A stretch of DNA of 64,000 nt, from NCBI RefSeq assembly GCF_030685535.1, contig NZ_CP131599.1, positions 186,001 through 250,000 of the forward strand. The letters are read 5' to 3'. The notes beneath the pieces are model-generated. The model did no database searches. It had not been told where the DNA came from and saw only the letters and a list, made by a program, of their open reading frames with translations. The position numbers and the translations under genes were made by a program. Shown piece by piece: positions 29,101 to 40,583 of the stretch. Source of the stretch: Photobacterium leiognathi. GTDB taxonomy: Bacteria > Pseudomonadota > Gammaproteobacteria > Enterobacterales > Vibrionaceae. Position 1 is the stretch's first letter; the number at the start of each line of letters is the position of its first letter.

Positions 29101-30339
29101 TTGAATAACAGACAACGCACACAAGTCGCAATTATTGGTGCAGGTCCATCAGGGGCTGTTGCAGCCGCGTTACTCAATCAACATAAGGTTGATGTTGTCG
29201 TTTTAGAGAAAAAGACCTTTCCTCGTTTTTCTATTGGCGAAAGCTTACTGCCTGCGTGTATGGAAGTGATCAAAAAAGCCAATATGGTCGATGCTGTTAA
29301 TGCGGCCGATTTCCAATACAAGAACGGTGCGGCATTTCGTCGTCGTGACACCTACACGGCATTTGATTTTCGTGACAAGTTTACTGACGGTGCAGGTACA
29401 ACGTTTCAAGTTCAACGTGGCAACTTTGATAAAGTGCTGGCGGATGAAGCGGCAAAGCAAGGTGTTGAAATTCGCTACCAACACAATGTGGAAGCGGTGG
29501 ATTGCGGCGATACTACATCGGTATTAACAGTACGCGATGAAGTGAGCGATCAGGTTTATCAGCTAGAAGCTGATTTTATTCTTGATGCCAGCGGTTTTGG
29601 TCGTGTGCTGCCGCGTTTACTCGATTTAGAACAACCATCATGCTTGCCTGTACGCCATGCGATTTTCACCCATGTTGTCGATCATATTGAAGACAGTGGT
29701 GTTGCGCATGATCGTGAAAAAATCCTGATCTCAGTACATCCAACCAATGAAGATGTTTGGTTTTGGTTAATCCCATTTAGCAATGGCACTTGTTCATTAG
29801 GTGTAGTGGCAGAGCCTGCGTTCTTAGCCCAATACGATGTTGATGAAAAAACAGCGCTGCAACAAATTGTGGCAGAAGAGCCGACCTTAAATAAACTGCT
29901 AAGCAAGGCAGAATACTCAAATCCAGCGGCACAAATTGGCGGTTATTCTGCCAACGTGAAGCATCTTGCTACCAACAACTATGCTCTGCTTGGTAATGCT
30001 GGGGAGTTTTTAGATCCTGTATTCTCATCAGGTGTGACTATTGCCATGCAGTCAGCCGACTTTGCGGTTAATGCCTTACTAAAGCAATTAGCAGGTGATG
30101 AAGTAAATTGGCAGCAAGATTATGCTGAGAAGCTGATGGTGGGTGTGAATACTTTCCGCACGTATGTTGAAGGTTGGTATTCTGGTGAATTACAGAAAGT
30201 GATTTTCTATACCGATCCTGAGCCGAAAATTAAACAAATGGTGTGTTCGATTTTGGCAGGTTACGCATGGGATCAGAATAACCCGTTCGTTGCTCAGTCT
30301 GAGCGTCGTTTACGCACCCTTGCAGAGATTTGTAGCTAA
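29101..30339 (+). CDS. FAD-dependent oxidoreductase (tryptophan halogenase / geranylgeranyl reductase-like)
   Basis: 412 residues, TTG start with AAAGGAACAAG upstream. The dinucleotide-binding motif AIIGAGPSGAVAAALL and the LEKKTFPRFSIGESLLP block are typical of flavin monooxygenase-like proteins of the halogenase group; a GNAGEFLDPVFSSGVTIAM segment matches the second FAD motif. I do not see the WxWxIP halogenase motif (WFWLIPF is present at the equivalent place), so halogenation is unlikely. Similar genes are found in aryl polyene and flexirubin clusters, where an aromatic ring or polyene modification is suspected. Confidence 0.85.
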   Translation: MNNRQRTQVAIIGAGPSGAVAAALLNQHKVDVVVLEKKTFPRFSIGESLLPACMEVIKKANMVDAVNAADFQYKNGAAFRRRDTYTAFDFRDKFTDGAGTTFQVQRGNFDKVLADEAAKQGVEIRYQHNVEAVDCGDTTSVLTVRDEVSDQVYQLEADFILDASGFGRVLPRLLDLEQPSCLPVRHAIFTHVVDHIEDSGVAHDREKILISVHPTNEDVWFWLIPFSNGTCSLGVVAEPAFLAQYDVDEKTALQQIVAEEPTLNKLLSKAEYSNPAAQIGGYSANVKHLATNNYALLGNAGEFLDPVFSSGVTIAMQSADFAVNALLKQLAGDEVNWQQDYAEKLMVGVNTFRTYVEGWYSGELQKVIFYTDPEPKIKQMVCSILAGYAWDQNNPFVAQSERRLRTLAEICS

Positions 30340-30350
30340 TCAGATTGCTT

Positions 30351-30383
30351 CTATTTCAAGCCATGTTTAATGGCTTGAAATAG
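30351..30383 (+). terminator. inverted repeat after the FAD oxidoreductase gene
   Basis: CTATTTCAAGCCAT and ATGGCTTGAAATAG form a perfect 14-bp stem with a 5-nt loop just after the stop codon. The T-run after it is weak, but its position supports a terminator role. Confidence 0.7.
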
Positions 30384-30489
30384 TAATATTGGTTTTCATA
30401 AATAGGGCAGCAAAAGCGTGATTTTTGTCTTAATTTAATTAGATAGAAGGCGTATAACAAATACATACACTATTTATGAGGAAGTACCG

Positions 30490-30705
30490 ATGTTTCCAGA
30501 ATATAAAGATTTGATCGATTCTTTAAAGGGTAAAGAAGTGGGTTTTGATCGTCTATACGACAAACACAGCGAGCTAAATGCTGAAATTGAAAAAATGACA
30601 GCGAAAGACGGTTACGACGAAGATATTATTGATAAGCTAAAGAAAGAAAAGCTACTACTTAAAGATGAAATCTTGGCTTATTTAAAAAATGCCGAAGCGA
30701 AGTAA
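30490..30705 (+). CDS. DUF465 / YdcH-family protein
   Basis: 71 residues, helical, with the family pattern MFPEYKDLIDSLKGKEVGFDRLYDKHSELNAEI cut at ...FDRLYDKH and KLKKEKLLLKDEILAYL. Short coiled-coil proteins of this family are widespread in proteobacteria with no assigned function. GAGGAAGTACCG precedes the ATG; a terminator follows. Confidence 0.88.
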   Translation: MFPEYKDLIDSLKGKEVGFDRLYDKHSELNAEIEKMTAKDGYDEDIIDKLKKEKLLLKDEILAYLKNAEAK

Positions 30706-30734
30706 GAATATATTCGTCAACAATAAGTAAATTG

Positions 30735-30772
30735 AAACAGAAAAGATAAGCGTTGGCTTTTCTTTTCTGTTT
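30735..30772 (+). terminator. intrinsic terminator after the DUF465 gene
   Basis: AAACAGAAAAG pairs with CTTTTCTGTTT across a 16-nt loop, with T-rich 3' side. Confidence 0.7.
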
Positions 30773-30948
30773 CTACATTGGGTGTATCATTTTTTCAAGA
30801 TTGCGCACTTGTAAATTTTTTATCTTTAACTAGGTTTAATATAAGGTTTGATGAATATTATCTTTTAGTGTTTAGTACAAATCGTCTTATATTTATATAT
30901 TGGTTAAATAAAGTTAATACTAACTATTTGTTTTGTTGTGAAGGTTGT

Positions 30949-31025
30949 CGGACTGTGGCGCAGCTTGGTAGCGCACCGTCATGGGGTGTCGGGGGTCGGA
31001 GGTTCAAATCCTCTCAGTCCGACCA
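30949..31025 (+). tRNA. tRNA-Pro (anticodon GGG)
   Basis: A 77-nt cloverleaf. Acceptor stem CGGACTG/CAGTCCG with encoded ACCA end; D-arm GCGCAGCTTGGTAGCGC; anticodon loop ATGGGGT with GGG; T-arm GGAGGTTCAAATCCTC. The anticodon and T arms match the enterobacterial proL sequence. The anticodon stem CCGTC/GTCGG contains a U-U mismatch that is also in proL. Confidence 0.95.
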
Positions 31026-31060
31026 TAACCCTAAAAAGTTCAGATATTCTTTTAGGGTTA
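31026..31060 (+). terminator. inverted repeat immediately after tRNA-Pro
   Basis: TAACCCTAAAA pairs with TTTTAGGGTTA over a 13-nt loop directly after the CCA end. The T-run is part of the stem rather than after it; probable transcript end of the tRNA. Confidence 0.6.
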
Positions 31061-31183
31061 CAGGTCATTTTTGTCGTATAAATAACAAAATAATATTAAT
31101 TTTCCACATGAGCTATATATTTAAGAGTTGGAAAAATGCCTGATGTGATCATGCACATTATTACTACATTTACGTATTGAGTA

Positions 31184-32860
31184 TTAAGTTTCTGAGATGC
31201 AAGTTACAAATCTGGGACTGTTACGAGGGCCTCCCCCACCTAATTGTAAATTGAACGTGTAGTAAGAGTTGGAAGGGCTTCCAGGAATAGGCTCGTTTGT
31301 CCAATAGGTATATTCTACTAGCCAATCACGTTGTGTGAACATATTTTCTATACTACTCGAAGTGGTAATAATGTTATCGTTAGCAAATTGCTCCAATTCA
31401 TTCTTTGTTGGCAAGCGCCAATTATCTCTCTCTCCGATTTCCTCTCTGCTATAAGTATCGCATAATGAGTCTGCTTCGGACACAGTAAACAAGGAATAGT
31501 CACCATCAAGTCCATCATCAAGTCTAATTCCAATCGCCGGAGGGGGTAAACTAGAGTCTACAGTAGTTACAGAAGATGCTAAGTTTGGATTAATGTTATC
31601 AACATATATTTTTGACGGAGAACTGGTAAATAACGTTCCATTACCTGCATCGAAGATATCAATACAGGTGTCTGCGAGTGAACATATGGTGATATCGGCC
31701 TGAGTACTGTCAATACCATCCTCTGAAGCAATGACCGTTGCTGTGCCAATATCACTAGCCGTGATTTCTCCCGTCATCGAAACCGTTAACGATGGGTCAA
31801 GTGATAACCATGTTGCAGAGTTAGTAATATCCAATCTACTGTCATCAGTGTATGTCGCAATGGCAATTAATTGCTGTGCGTTCCGCTCTGTTTTACCTTT
31901 CACAAGAGTAACTTCATTAGGGGTGACTTCAATTTGAGTTATCTCCGCAGGTGTGACAGTGAATTCCACTGTCGTGCTGATGTTATCCATTTGGGCTGTT
32001 AGTGTAGCAGTGCCTTCTTCAAGACCGTTCAGCAACCCCATTTCTGAAAATGATGCATTATTTGTATTGTTTGAAACCCACGTAACAGAATTCGTAATAG
32101 GGGATTGGGTACCATCATTAAATACTGCTGTTGCTGTTAATTGCTGGTTTAGGCCTTTCACTACACTAATCGTTGAAGGCTCTATTAGTATATTAGTTAT
32201 TACAGTTATAACTGTGGCATCCACTGTATTACTTGTAATACCATCTAATGATGCGGTTAAAGTTGTTGCGCCTGTATTTATACCGTTGAGTAAACCTGAA
32301 GGCGTCACATCTGCTGTATTTCTATCGTTTGATAGCCACGAAACATCATTAGTTATAACTGCAGAGGTACCATCAATGTAGTTAGCTGTTGCGACCAACT
32401 GTATAGACTCATCTTTTACTATAGTGACAGGAGAAGGGGTGACATTGATAGTATTAATAGTTGATCCAGTGATTGCTAGAGGAGTGGCTACTATTTCAAT
32501 GGTTATATCAATAGTATTACTGGTAATTCCATCTTTTGTAGCTGCAATTGTTACAGTACCTGGCGTATTGCCAGCAATGAATTCCCCTGGGGCGTCAAAG
32601 TATCCTTTTTCTTCGTCACTCGTACTCCAATCACTGATAGTTAAGTCTGTTAATATGTTTGATGAACCGTCCGAATAGTAGCCTGTAGCTTGGAACGATT
32701 GTTTGTTACCAGCAACTAAATTTAATCCACTTACGTCAAACGATGTACTTGTTGATGGTGAAATCTTAATTAATATTAAATCAGAGGTACCACAACCATT
32801 TATAAAGATGATCAATGGTAAAAATATCAGTGAAAAAAAGTATTTAAAAAATGTACTCAT
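31184..32860 (-). CDS. Ig-like (BIG2) repeat lipoprotein with C-terminal DUF1566/Lcl domain
   Basis: 558 residues. Signal peptide with lipobox IIFINGCGTSD (Cys23). Four or more bacterial Ig-like (BIG2-type) repeats of about 85 residues at about 27-385, each with the pattern ..VTxVKGxxQQLxATAxYxDGT.. and ..GLLNGxxxGxATLTAxxDGI... The C-terminal 150 residues carry the DUF1566 signature (ERDNWRLPTKNELEQF, YTYWTNEP, CDTY). Such proteins are surface lipoproteins or adhesins in Vibrionaceae. Its DNA is AT-richer than the neighbouring housekeeping genes. It is monocistronic. Confidence 0.85.
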   Translation of the reverse strand: MSTFFKYFFSLIFLPLIIFINGCGTSDLILIKISPSTSTSFDVSGLNLVAGNKQSFQATGYYSDGSSNILTDLTISDWSTSDEEKGYFDAPGEFIAGNTPGTVTIAATKDGITSNTIDITIEIVATPLAITGSTINTINVTPSPVTIVKDESIQLVATANYIDGTSAVITNDVSWLSNDRNTADVTPSGLLNGINTGATTLTASLDGITSNTVDATVITVITNILIEPSTISVVKGLNQQLTATAVFNDGTQSPITNSVTWVSNNTNNASFSEMGLLNGLEEGTATLTAQMDNISTTVEFTVTPAEITQIEVTPNEVTLVKGKTERNAQQLIAIATYTDDSRLDITNSATWLSLDPSLTVSMTGEITASDIGTATVIASEDGIDSTQADITICSLADTCIDIFDAGNGTLFTSSPSKIYVDNINPNLASSVTTVDSSLPPPAIGIRLDDGLDGDYSLFTVSEADSLCDTYSREEIGERDNWRLPTKNELEQFANDNIITTSSSIENMFTQRDWLVEYTYWTNEPIPGSPSNSYYTFNLQLGGGGPRNSPRFVTCISET

Positions 32861-33169
32861 ATTAGAACCTTATTTAAATGTACATGTATTATTCAATCCT
32901 GCTCACTGATGCATATTCCATTGCTATTTGTTCCATTACTAAGAGCATAATGGGAAAAATACTAACCAACTTAATATGAACTTTAATATTAGTATTCAAT
33001 TTGTCTATTTGCCTTAGTTCTTTATTTTATTAAAGGTGTCGCAATTATTGTAAAGTGTCTTATTTTTATATTTTGCTTGTTTGATTATAGTTTTTCCGCT
33101 TTTAAAACATGGAGATACTATTCCGTGGACTTTATTACAATAAAATATTACGGATTGAAAATAGTTAAA

Positions 33170-33601
33170 TTAGCATTGCTTGATCATATGGACGAACTGA
33201 TCATCTTGATGAGTAACTTCAAAGCCGAATCTTAGATATAGTTTTTCTACTCGATTAGTTTTGATATAGATGAGCTTAATGGGTAATGAGGCGCTTTGGG
33301 CTTGTTCAATTACATCATTTAGAATCTGACTACCGATCCCTTGCCCTTGATATTGTGGCAGTAAGAAAAAACGCCCAAAGTAAATATGATCGTCATGGCG
33401 CTGGACTAAATAACTGCCTGCTGGTTTGCCATTAATTTCAATGATGGTTGGTTTGGCTAATTCCCATTCTTCACGGTGAATCCGTTGTTGAATGGTTTCA
33501 TCCCAACCAAAGATAGCTTTAATTGGTTCGTATTCTGCGGCTTTTTTCAGTTCAAACAGAAAGTTGTAGTCAGTATTTTTGGCTTGGCGAGTAGTAAACA
33601 T
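33170..33601 (-). CDS. GNAT-family N-acetyltransferase
   Basis: 143 residues starting at the ATG at 33601 (MFTTRQAKNTDYN), which has GGAGAACGGC upstream; an in-frame TTG 12 nt earlier is less likely. The acetyl-CoA loop is in FFLLPQYQGQGIGSQIL, and the C-terminal YIKTNRVEKLYLRFGFEVT is typical of the fold. Substrate unknown. Confidence 0.85.
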   Translation of the reverse strand: MFTTRQAKNTDYNFLFELKKAAEYEPIKAIFGWDETIQQRIHREEWELAKPTIIEINGKPAGSYLVQRHDDHIYFGRFFLLPQYQGQGIGSQILNDVIEQAQSASLPIKLIYIKTNRVEKLYLRFGFEVTHQDDQFVHMIKQC

Positions 33602-33708
33602 GCCGTTCTCCAAATATTTTGATGATAGGGGTATGTTTTGTGAGGTGAGTGGAGGAGAGAAATGGCATACCTTACTTTTATCGAGTTAAAGCCTGTATGC
33701 CAATCGGA

Positions 33709-33930
33709 TCACTGACAGAAAGTCTCAATATACAGCGCTTCTACTTTGTCTCGTGCCCATTGGGTACGGCGTAAAAACTTCAATGATGATTTGATTGATG
33801 GGTTGCTGTAGAAACAGTTGATCTGAATTTTCGCATCCAAACCTTCCCAGCCATAGTGTTCTTGTAAGCGTACAAGGATCATTTCTAGGGTTAATCCGTG
33901 TAATGGGTTATTCGGTTGTTCTTGGCTCAT
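33709..33930 (-). CDS. VF530-type (DUF2132) DNA-binding-like small protein
   Basis: 73 residues from the ATG at 33930 ([15 protein letters not shown]), with AGGAAC about 11 nt before it; the frame is open further upstream but that part is not family-like. The sequence [20 protein letters not shown] and [20 protein letters not shown] match the VF530 family (structure solved for the Aliivibrio fischeri founder). Function unknown, a nucleic-acid role is supposed. Confidence 0.88.
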   Translation of the reverse strand: MSQEQPNNPLHGLTLEMILVRLQEHYGWEGLDAKIQINCFYSNPSIKSSLKFLRRTQWARDKVEALYIETFCQ

Positions 33931-34031
33931 TTTAATGGGTGTTCCTACACTGCGGTGATCAAAGGGGGCGAGTGTATCAGAATGCATGAGAGATGTTGAT
34001 GCTTTCACGCATTCTGATTGTAGCCTGATGT

Positions 34032-35093
34032 TTAGGTTAGCTCCCAATGTGAAATGACATGGGTATCTAGGCTTTGATTTCTATTAACCAATAATGATGG
34101 GCATACCCCAGTCCAGCGTTTAAAGGCGCGAGAAAAGGTGCTGAGATCGGAAAAGCCAAGTTTAAGGGCGATATCCGTTAATGCTAATTCTGGATCGTCT
34201 AATAAAGAGAGGGCTTTTTCGAGCTTATAGTTCTCTAACACGCCACGGTAACTGGTAGAAAGGCAGGCTAAGCGACGATTTAGGGTACGGAAACTGATAT
34301 CCATTAAGCTGGCAACATGATTGCCAGAGGCGATTTCCAGATCCGATAAGCTGTCTAATACGCGGTAGACTTGGGTGATCACGTTGTGCTGGTGGAAGTT
34401 CTCTAGCTGTCTTTGCAGCTGCCACAAACTATTCTGATTGATGATCGGATCGGCTTCCGTTAATGGTGCTGTCAGTGACTTTTTACTAAAGGTCAGGCGA
34501 ATTAATGGATAACCATAGTGACACTTTAGGTTTAACGCTGACGATGCCATTAAGTTATCAAACAGTTGTTGCTCTATACGGGCATTGGTTAAAGAGGGCA
34601 GAAACACATCCCCTTTAATGGCTTTATGACCCCATGTTTGTTTAAACACGCTGAGTAAGAAAGCGAAATGCAATGCTAATAAAGACAGGCTTTCGGTTGA
34701 GTGTTTGGCAACAGGCTCATTGCTTAATAGCCATAAGTTAATGTTATCGCCTTTATTTTCATCAAGATAAAAGCGGATTGAGCTGTTTAATAACTCGCTG
34801 TATTGGCACAGCGTGTGAAGCTGAGTGTATCGATCTGGGCTTGTCCATAACGCTAAGCTGTAAAAGTTAAAGGTCAGCGGATTAATTGATTGCGTGATTT
34901 TGGTTAGCTGATGCGATAAAGCATGGTATTCAGGTGTGATCGTTGAAAGGTACTGTTTTAGCCACAGACCTTCAAAATGGGTCATATCAAAGGTGTGGTT
35001 CTCTTCCATATTGAAGTTGGCAAAGGGAATGATGCGTTTCCAGCCAGAAGAAACCGTATTTTTGTAAGGTGACAGGGAATGATTGATGTCCAT
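34032..35093 (-). CDS. AraC-family transcriptional regulator (OruR/arabinose-binding-type N-domain)
   Basis: 353 residues from the ATG at 35093 ([16 protein letters not shown] 13 nt upstream). A TTG 42 nt earlier is an alternative start. The N-terminal two thirds have no clear cupin motif and resemble the arabinose-binding-type domain of AraC regulators such as OruR/ToxT-like proteins (weak). The C-terminal AraC domain is clear: [19 protein letters not shown] and [20 protein letters not shown], then KRWTGVCPS. Target genes cannot be deduced; its left neighbours are unrelated. Confidence 0.85.
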   Translation of the reverse strand: MDINHSLSPYKNTVSSGWKRIIPFANFNMEENHTFDMTHFEGLWLKQYLSTITPEYHALSHQLTKITQSINPLTFNFYSLALWTSPDRYTQLHTLCQYSELLNSSIRFYLDENKGDNINLWLLSNEPVAKHSTESLSLLALHFAFLLSVFKQTWGHKAIKGDVFLPSLTNARIEQQLFDNLMASSALNLKCHYGYPLIRLTFSKKSLTAPLTEADPIINQNSLWQLQRQLENFHQHNVITQVYRVLDSLSDLEIASGNHVASLMDISFRTLNRRLACLSTSYRGVLENYKLEKALSLLDDPELALTDIALKLGFSDLSTFSRAFKRWTGVCPSLLVNRNQSLDTHVISHWELT

Positions 35094-36429
35094 GGTTACC
35101 AACACGCTCCGATAATGTTTACTTTTTAGTAACAAATAAGCCGTTTAATAATACTGCTATTCCTACCAATGTAAAAAATCGCAATTACTGACCGTTATAA
35201 AATAATAATTCATGTTAATTTAAAATGAATCAAATGTTCAGCTTTAATTCTATTTTGTTTTCATACTGTTCTTTAGGATGTTTTATATTTTACATGGTGC
35301 TCTTTGTAGCACGTTAAATATATCATAAATAAAAAGCAGTAATGATAATTAATACTAACAAAAGACTTTTATATAAACGAAAAAGAATATGAAAAAGGGG
35401 CTTTGTCATTATTTTTACATTCGATGAATTGTTTTATTCAATATATAGTCAATTTAAACTTAACGAAAAAATGCTTTTATATATGACGTAATGATAGCTT
35501 AGTTAGCTAATCATTTATATTTTTTAGTGGTGTTTTTGTGCTTTTATTTTGTGTATTTTGGTTGTAAAAATTTACTCTTTATCAATAGTGGTAATAATCG
35601 GCTTTTCTGGGCGTTTGTTTTAACCTTATTTGTGAGTATTACATTTCTTATTGGTGATGAACCAATGATGCCTGCTAACACACGATAAGTAATGATAAAC
35701 AATGTGTTAGGTAAAGATTAACGCTTAAATATTGTTTTAAATCATATTGATAGCGGTGTTTTTATCTCTTTTTCTTTTCTTGTTTTTTGCATTTTCTATT
35801 CTCTTCTTTGGTGTTTCCCTCGTATCTCTATCGCGCTGTATTCGGTTTATTGCCGCTATTTAGTGTCTAAAAACGCAGTTTTTAACCATGTAAAAAAGTG
35901 TCATTTCGCAGTTCGCTCAACAAATTTCGTTTTATGACAATAAATGAAAAATAGTAATAAAAATAAGGTCGAAATTTTGCTTTGGGAACAATTCTTATTA
36001 CCCAAACATTTTCGATTAATGCTCATTTTTATTAATAATGTGAATACATATTTATTCATCATGCGTACAACATAATCCATTGTGACTGCAATTGTTGTTG
36101 CTTCTCAAAAATGAAAAACATTGATTGCAATTTTTTTTATAGCGCTCGTGATGGTGATCACGTAGATTTTAAAAGGTAGGAGGTTGAGCGGAAGTGCTTG
36201 ATTTAAATGATTTGTTTTTTACGTCGTGAGAATTAGCAAAATTTCGCTTTGGTTTGTTAATAAATACGTAACATCGTATTTATTACTGATACGACTCCTA
36301 ATGGTTTTATTTCTCTTGCAAGATTATTCACTCTGTATGTTGTGCAGGTTGTGTCATAAGTTGAAATAATCCGTAACAAGTTGATATGGAGGGGTTGGCT
36401 GCTTAGTGCAAATGTAAAGAGGATTGAAA
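35094..36429. other. 1.3 kb AT-rich intergenic region upstream of the atp operon
   Basis: No ORF of convincing composition on either strand. It holds the promoters of the divergent AraC gene and of the atp operon. Near the atp side there is one CRP-like palindrome (see separate entry) and a GAGG ribosome binding site for atpI at 36419-36422. I see no tRNA or array in it. Confidence 0.6.
36147..36162. promoter_or_regulatory. CRP-like palindrome upstream of atpI
   Basis: CGTGATGGTGATCACG has the 5+6+5 layout of CRP sites (TGTGA-N6-TCACA) with one mismatch in each arm. It lies about 270 bp before the atpI start. Functional only by inference. Confidence 0.4.
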
Positions 36430-37597
<1,168 letters not shown>

Positions 37598-37649
37598 TTA
37601 AATTCGTTTCAATTTAAGTTTATATATTTAGTAATTTTTGGAGTCTTTC

Positions 37650-37886
37650 ATGGATATCGTAAGTGCAGTTCTTTACGTTGCTGGTGCGCTTCTCATTGGT
37701 TTAGGTGCAGCTGGTGCGGCATCAGGTATCGGTAACCTTGCTGGTAAATACCTAGAAGGTGTTGCTCGCCAACCTGATCTAACCCCTATGCTACGTACTC
37801 AATTCTTCATCATGATGGGTCTTGTGGATGCGGTTCCTATGATCGGTGTGGGTATTGGTCTTTACATCATCTTTGCTGTGGCGTAA
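37650..37886 (+). CDS. atpE: ATP synthase Fo subunit c
   Basis: 78 residues from the ATG at 37650 ([15 protein letters not shown]), with TTTGGAG upstream; an in-frame TTG 12 nt earlier is not needed. Two-helix hairpin: [12 protein letters not shown] in helix 1, loop ARQPDLTP, and the proton-binding Asp in MGLVDAVPM of helix 2. Length matches E. coli (79). Confidence 0.97.
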   Translation: MDIVSAVLYVAGALLIGLGAAGAASGIGNLAGKYLEGVARQPDLTPMLRTQFFIMMGLVDAVPMIGVGIGLYIIFAVA

Positions 37887-37938
37887 TAGCCAAAACTACC
37901 GTTATAAATCATAACGTTATTTAAATAGTGAGGATGGT

Positions 37939-38409
37939 ATGAATTTAAATGCAACCATGCTTGGTCAGGCAATCTCTTTCGTGATTTTTGTTTGGCTATG
38001 TATGAAATATGTATGACCACCGCTAACGGCGTTAATTGAACAACGCCAGCGTGATATCGCCGAAGGACTGATTCATACCGAAAACGCATCAAAAGAGCTT
38101 GAGTTAGCGAAAGCTAATGGTGAAAAGCTACTTGATGATGCGAAGAAAAGTGCAAATGAATTAGTTGAGCAAGGGAATAAACGCCGCGCTCAAATCATCG
38201 AAGACGCACAAGCGGAAGGTGAGAAAGAAAAAGCGCGCATTATTGCTCAAGGTCAAGCGGAAGTAGAAAGCGATCGAAATCGTCTACGCCAAGAACTACG
38301 TGCAGAAATGTCTGACATGGTAATTGAAACCGCACAGAAATTGATTGCTCGTAACTTAGACACGGATGCGAACCGCGATCTTGTTAATAAACTCATCAAG
38401 GATATGTAA
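37939..38409 (+). pseudogene. atpF: ATP synthase Fo subunit b, with in-frame TGA at conserved Trp26
   Basis: Subunit b forms the peripheral stalk. The frame from ATG 37939 (GAGGATGGT upstream) reads [15 protein letters not shown]...MKYV, then TGA at 38014-38016, then PPLTALIEQRQRDIAEG through to TAA at 38407. Without the stop the protein is exactly 156 residues, equal to E. coli AtpF, where this position is Trp26 (MKYVWPP). So TGG has become TGA. As written only a 25-residue membrane anchor is made, and no good reinitiation start follows. All eight other subunit genes are intact. A sequencing error, true lesion or readthrough are the options. Confidence 0.92.
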
Positions 38410-38423
38410 GCGGGGAGCACATT

Positions 38424-38972
38424 ATGTCAGATCCACTAACGATTGCTCAGCCTTATGCCAAAGCAGCGTTTGATTTCGCTCTTACCAATAATGCATTGGA
38501 ACAATGGGAGCAGATGTTAATCGTGGCTTCAACGGTGGCTAGCCAACCTGTGATTGCTCAGCAAATCGAAGATAGTGAGCAATTTGGCGAGCACGACTCG
38601 GCAGCATTTACAGAGATGTTCTTAGGCGTTTGTGAAGGATTGCTGGACGAACACGGTCAGAACCTGATCAAAGTAATGGCAGAGAATGGACGTCTAAATG
38701 TGTTGTCGCAAGTGGCAGAGTTGTTCCATGAACTGAAAGAAGATCATGAACGCATGGTTACTGCTACGGTAACTACCACTGAGCCGTTAACTGATGAGCA
38801 AAAAGCGAACCTGAAACAGGCGCTGCAACAGAAATTAAATCGCAGTGTTGAGCTTGATTGTCAGATTGATGAATCGCTTGTAGGCGGAATGCTAATCAAA
38901 GCTGATGAAATGGTGATTGATGGCACGCTAAAGAGCTCTATCCACCGCTTAGCGACAAGCCTTCAGGCGTAA
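38424..38972 (+). CDS. atpH: ATP synthase F1 subunit delta
   Basis: 182 residues. Starts MSDPLTIAQPYAKAAFDFAL, typical of delta, and ends with the conserved DESLVGGMLIKADEMVIDGT segment. Links the b stalk to the alpha3beta3 head. 14 nt after atpF. Confidence 0.96.
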   Translation: MSDPLTIAQPYAKAAFDFALTNNALEQWEQMLIVASTVASQPVIAQQIEDSEQFGEHDSAAFTEMFLGVCEGLLDEHGQNLIKVMAENGRLNVLSQVAELFHELKEDHERMVTATVTTTEPLTDEQKANLKQALQQKLNRSVELDCQIDESLVGGMLIKADEMVIDGTLKSSIHRLATSLQA

Positions 38973-38984
38973 TAGGTAAATAAT

Positions 38985-40526
38985 ATGCAACTGAATTCCA
39001 ACGAAATTAGCGATCTAATTAGACAAAGAATCGCCACCTTCAATGTGACCAGTCAGGCACGTAACGAAGGTACAATCGTCTCTGTAAGCGACGGTATTAT
39101 TGTTATCAATGGTCTTGCTGATGTCATGCAGGGTGAGATGATTGAACTTCCAGACAACCGTTATGCATTGGCACTTAACTTAGAACGTCACTCTGTCGGT
39201 GCCGTTGTTATGGGTCCGTACGCTGATCTTGCTGAAGGCATGAAAGTAACAGGTACTGGCCGTATTCTTGAAGTGCCAGTTGGTAAAGGTTTACTGGGTC
39301 GTGTGGTTAACACCCTAGGTCAGCCAATTGATGGTAAAGGCGCAATTGATAACGATGGTTTTGCGCCAGTAGAAATTATTGCACCGGGTGTAATCGATCG
39401 TAAATCTGTCGATCAGCCAATTCAAACCGGCTACAAAGCGGTTGACTCCATGGTGCCAATCGGTCGTGGTCAGCGTGAGCTTATCATCGGTGACCGTCAG
39501 ACAGGTAAAACAGCGATGGCGATTGATGCCATCATCAACCAGAAAGAATCTGGTATCTATTCTGTGTATGTGGCAATTGGTCAAAAAGCTTCAACGATTG
39601 CTAACGTAGTACGCAAGCTTGAAGAAAACGGCGCACTGAAAAACACCATTGTAGTGGTAGCGTCAGCATCAGAAGCCGCAGCCCTTCAATACCTAGCACC
39701 ATATGCTGGTTGTACTATGGGTGAATACTTCCGTGACCGCGGTGAAGATGCTCTAATTGTTTACGATGACTTATCTAAACAAGCGGTTGCTTACCGTCAA
39801 ATTTCACTATTGCTTAAGCGTCCACCCGGCCGTGAAGCTTTCCCTGGTGATGTGTTCTACCTTCACTCACGTCTACTAGAACGTGCAGCACGTGTTAACG
39901 CTGAATATGTTGAGCGATTCACAAACGGTGAAGTAAAAGGTCAAACTGGTTCATTAACGGCGTTGCCAATCATCGAAACCCAAGCGGGTGACGTGTCAGC
40001 GTTCGTACCAACTAACGTTATCTCAATTACGGATGGTCAGATCTTCTTGCAGACTAACTTGTTTAACGCAGGTTTACGTCCAGCCGTTGACCCTGGTATT
40101 TCAGTATCACGTGTTGGTGGTGCTGCTCAAACCAAGATCATGAAGAAGCTGTCTGGTGGTATTCGTACCGCACTTGCACAGTACCGTGAATTGGCAGCGT
40201 TTGCGCAGTTCTCATCGGATCTTGATGATGCTACTCGTAAGCAGTTAGACCACGGTGAGAAAGTCACAGAGCTAATGAAGCAAAAGCAGTACGCACCTAT
40301 GTCTGTTGCTGAGCAATCACTGGCTATTTTCTCTGCTGAGAAAGGTTACTTGAATAACGTTGAGTTATCTCAAATCGGTGCATTTGAAGAAGCATTAATG
40401 GCGTTTGCGAAGAGTCAGTACGCTGAGCTACTTGCATCTATTAATGAGTCTGGCAATTACAACGATGACATCGAAGCAAGCTTGCACCAGCTTCTAAAAA
40501 CCTTCGTTGATACCCAGTCGTACTAA
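38985..40526 (+). CDS. atpA: ATP synthase F1 subunit alpha
   Basis: 513 residues, the same as E. coli. Nucleotide-binding P-loop [10 protein letters not shown], arginine finger region [14 protein letters not shown], and the N-terminal [14 protein letters not shown]. Forms the regulatory nucleotide sites of the catalytic head. Preceded by TAGGTAAATA and 12 nt from atpH. Confidence 0.98.
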   Translation: MQLNSNEISDLIRQRIATFNVTSQARNEGTIVSVSDGIIVINGLADVMQGEMIELPDNRYALALNLERHSVGAVVMGPYADLAEGMKVTGTGRILEVPVGKGLLGRVVNTLGQPIDGKGAIDNDGFAPVEIIAPGVIDRKSVDQPIQTGYKAVDSMVPIGRGQRELIIGDRQTGKTAMAIDAIINQKESGIYSVYVAIGQKASTIANVVRKLEENGALKNTIVVVASASEAAALQYLAPYAGCTMGEYFRDRGEDALIVYDDLSKQAVAYRQISLLLKRPPGREAFPGDVFYLHSRLLERAARVNAEYVERFTNGEVKGQTGSLTALPIIETQAGDVSAFVPTNVISITDGQIFLQTNLFNAGLRPAVDPGISVSRVGGAAQTKIMKKLSGGIRTALAQYRELAAFAQFSSDLDDATRKQLDHGEKVTELMKQKQYAPMSVAEQSLAIFSAEKGYLNNVELSQIGAFEEALMAFAKSQYAELLASINESGNYNDDIEASLHQLLKTFVDTQSY

Positions 40527-40583
40527 GCGACGAGCAATATCCGTCTAAGCACGACGCAGTATGAATGAAGATAGGAGCTAACC

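Noticed and set aside
29101..30339. True tryptophan halogenase
   Set aside because: The WxWxIP halogenase motif is not seen (WFWLIPF instead) and the gene sits in an aryl-polyene context.
30778..31143. Plus-strand 121-codon ORF
   Set aside because: It runs straight through the tRNA-Pro gene and has no family-like sequence or ribosome binding site.
31953..32381. Plus-strand 142-codon ORF
   Set aside because: It lies antisense to the Ig-repeat lipoprotein gene, and its Val/Ser-rich sequence mirrors those repeats.
38014..38016. TGA as a recoded Trp or selenocysteine codon
   Set aside because: Other genes in the window stop at TGA (for example atpC), one of the three stops is TAG, and no SECIS-like hairpin was noticed directly after the TGA codons.
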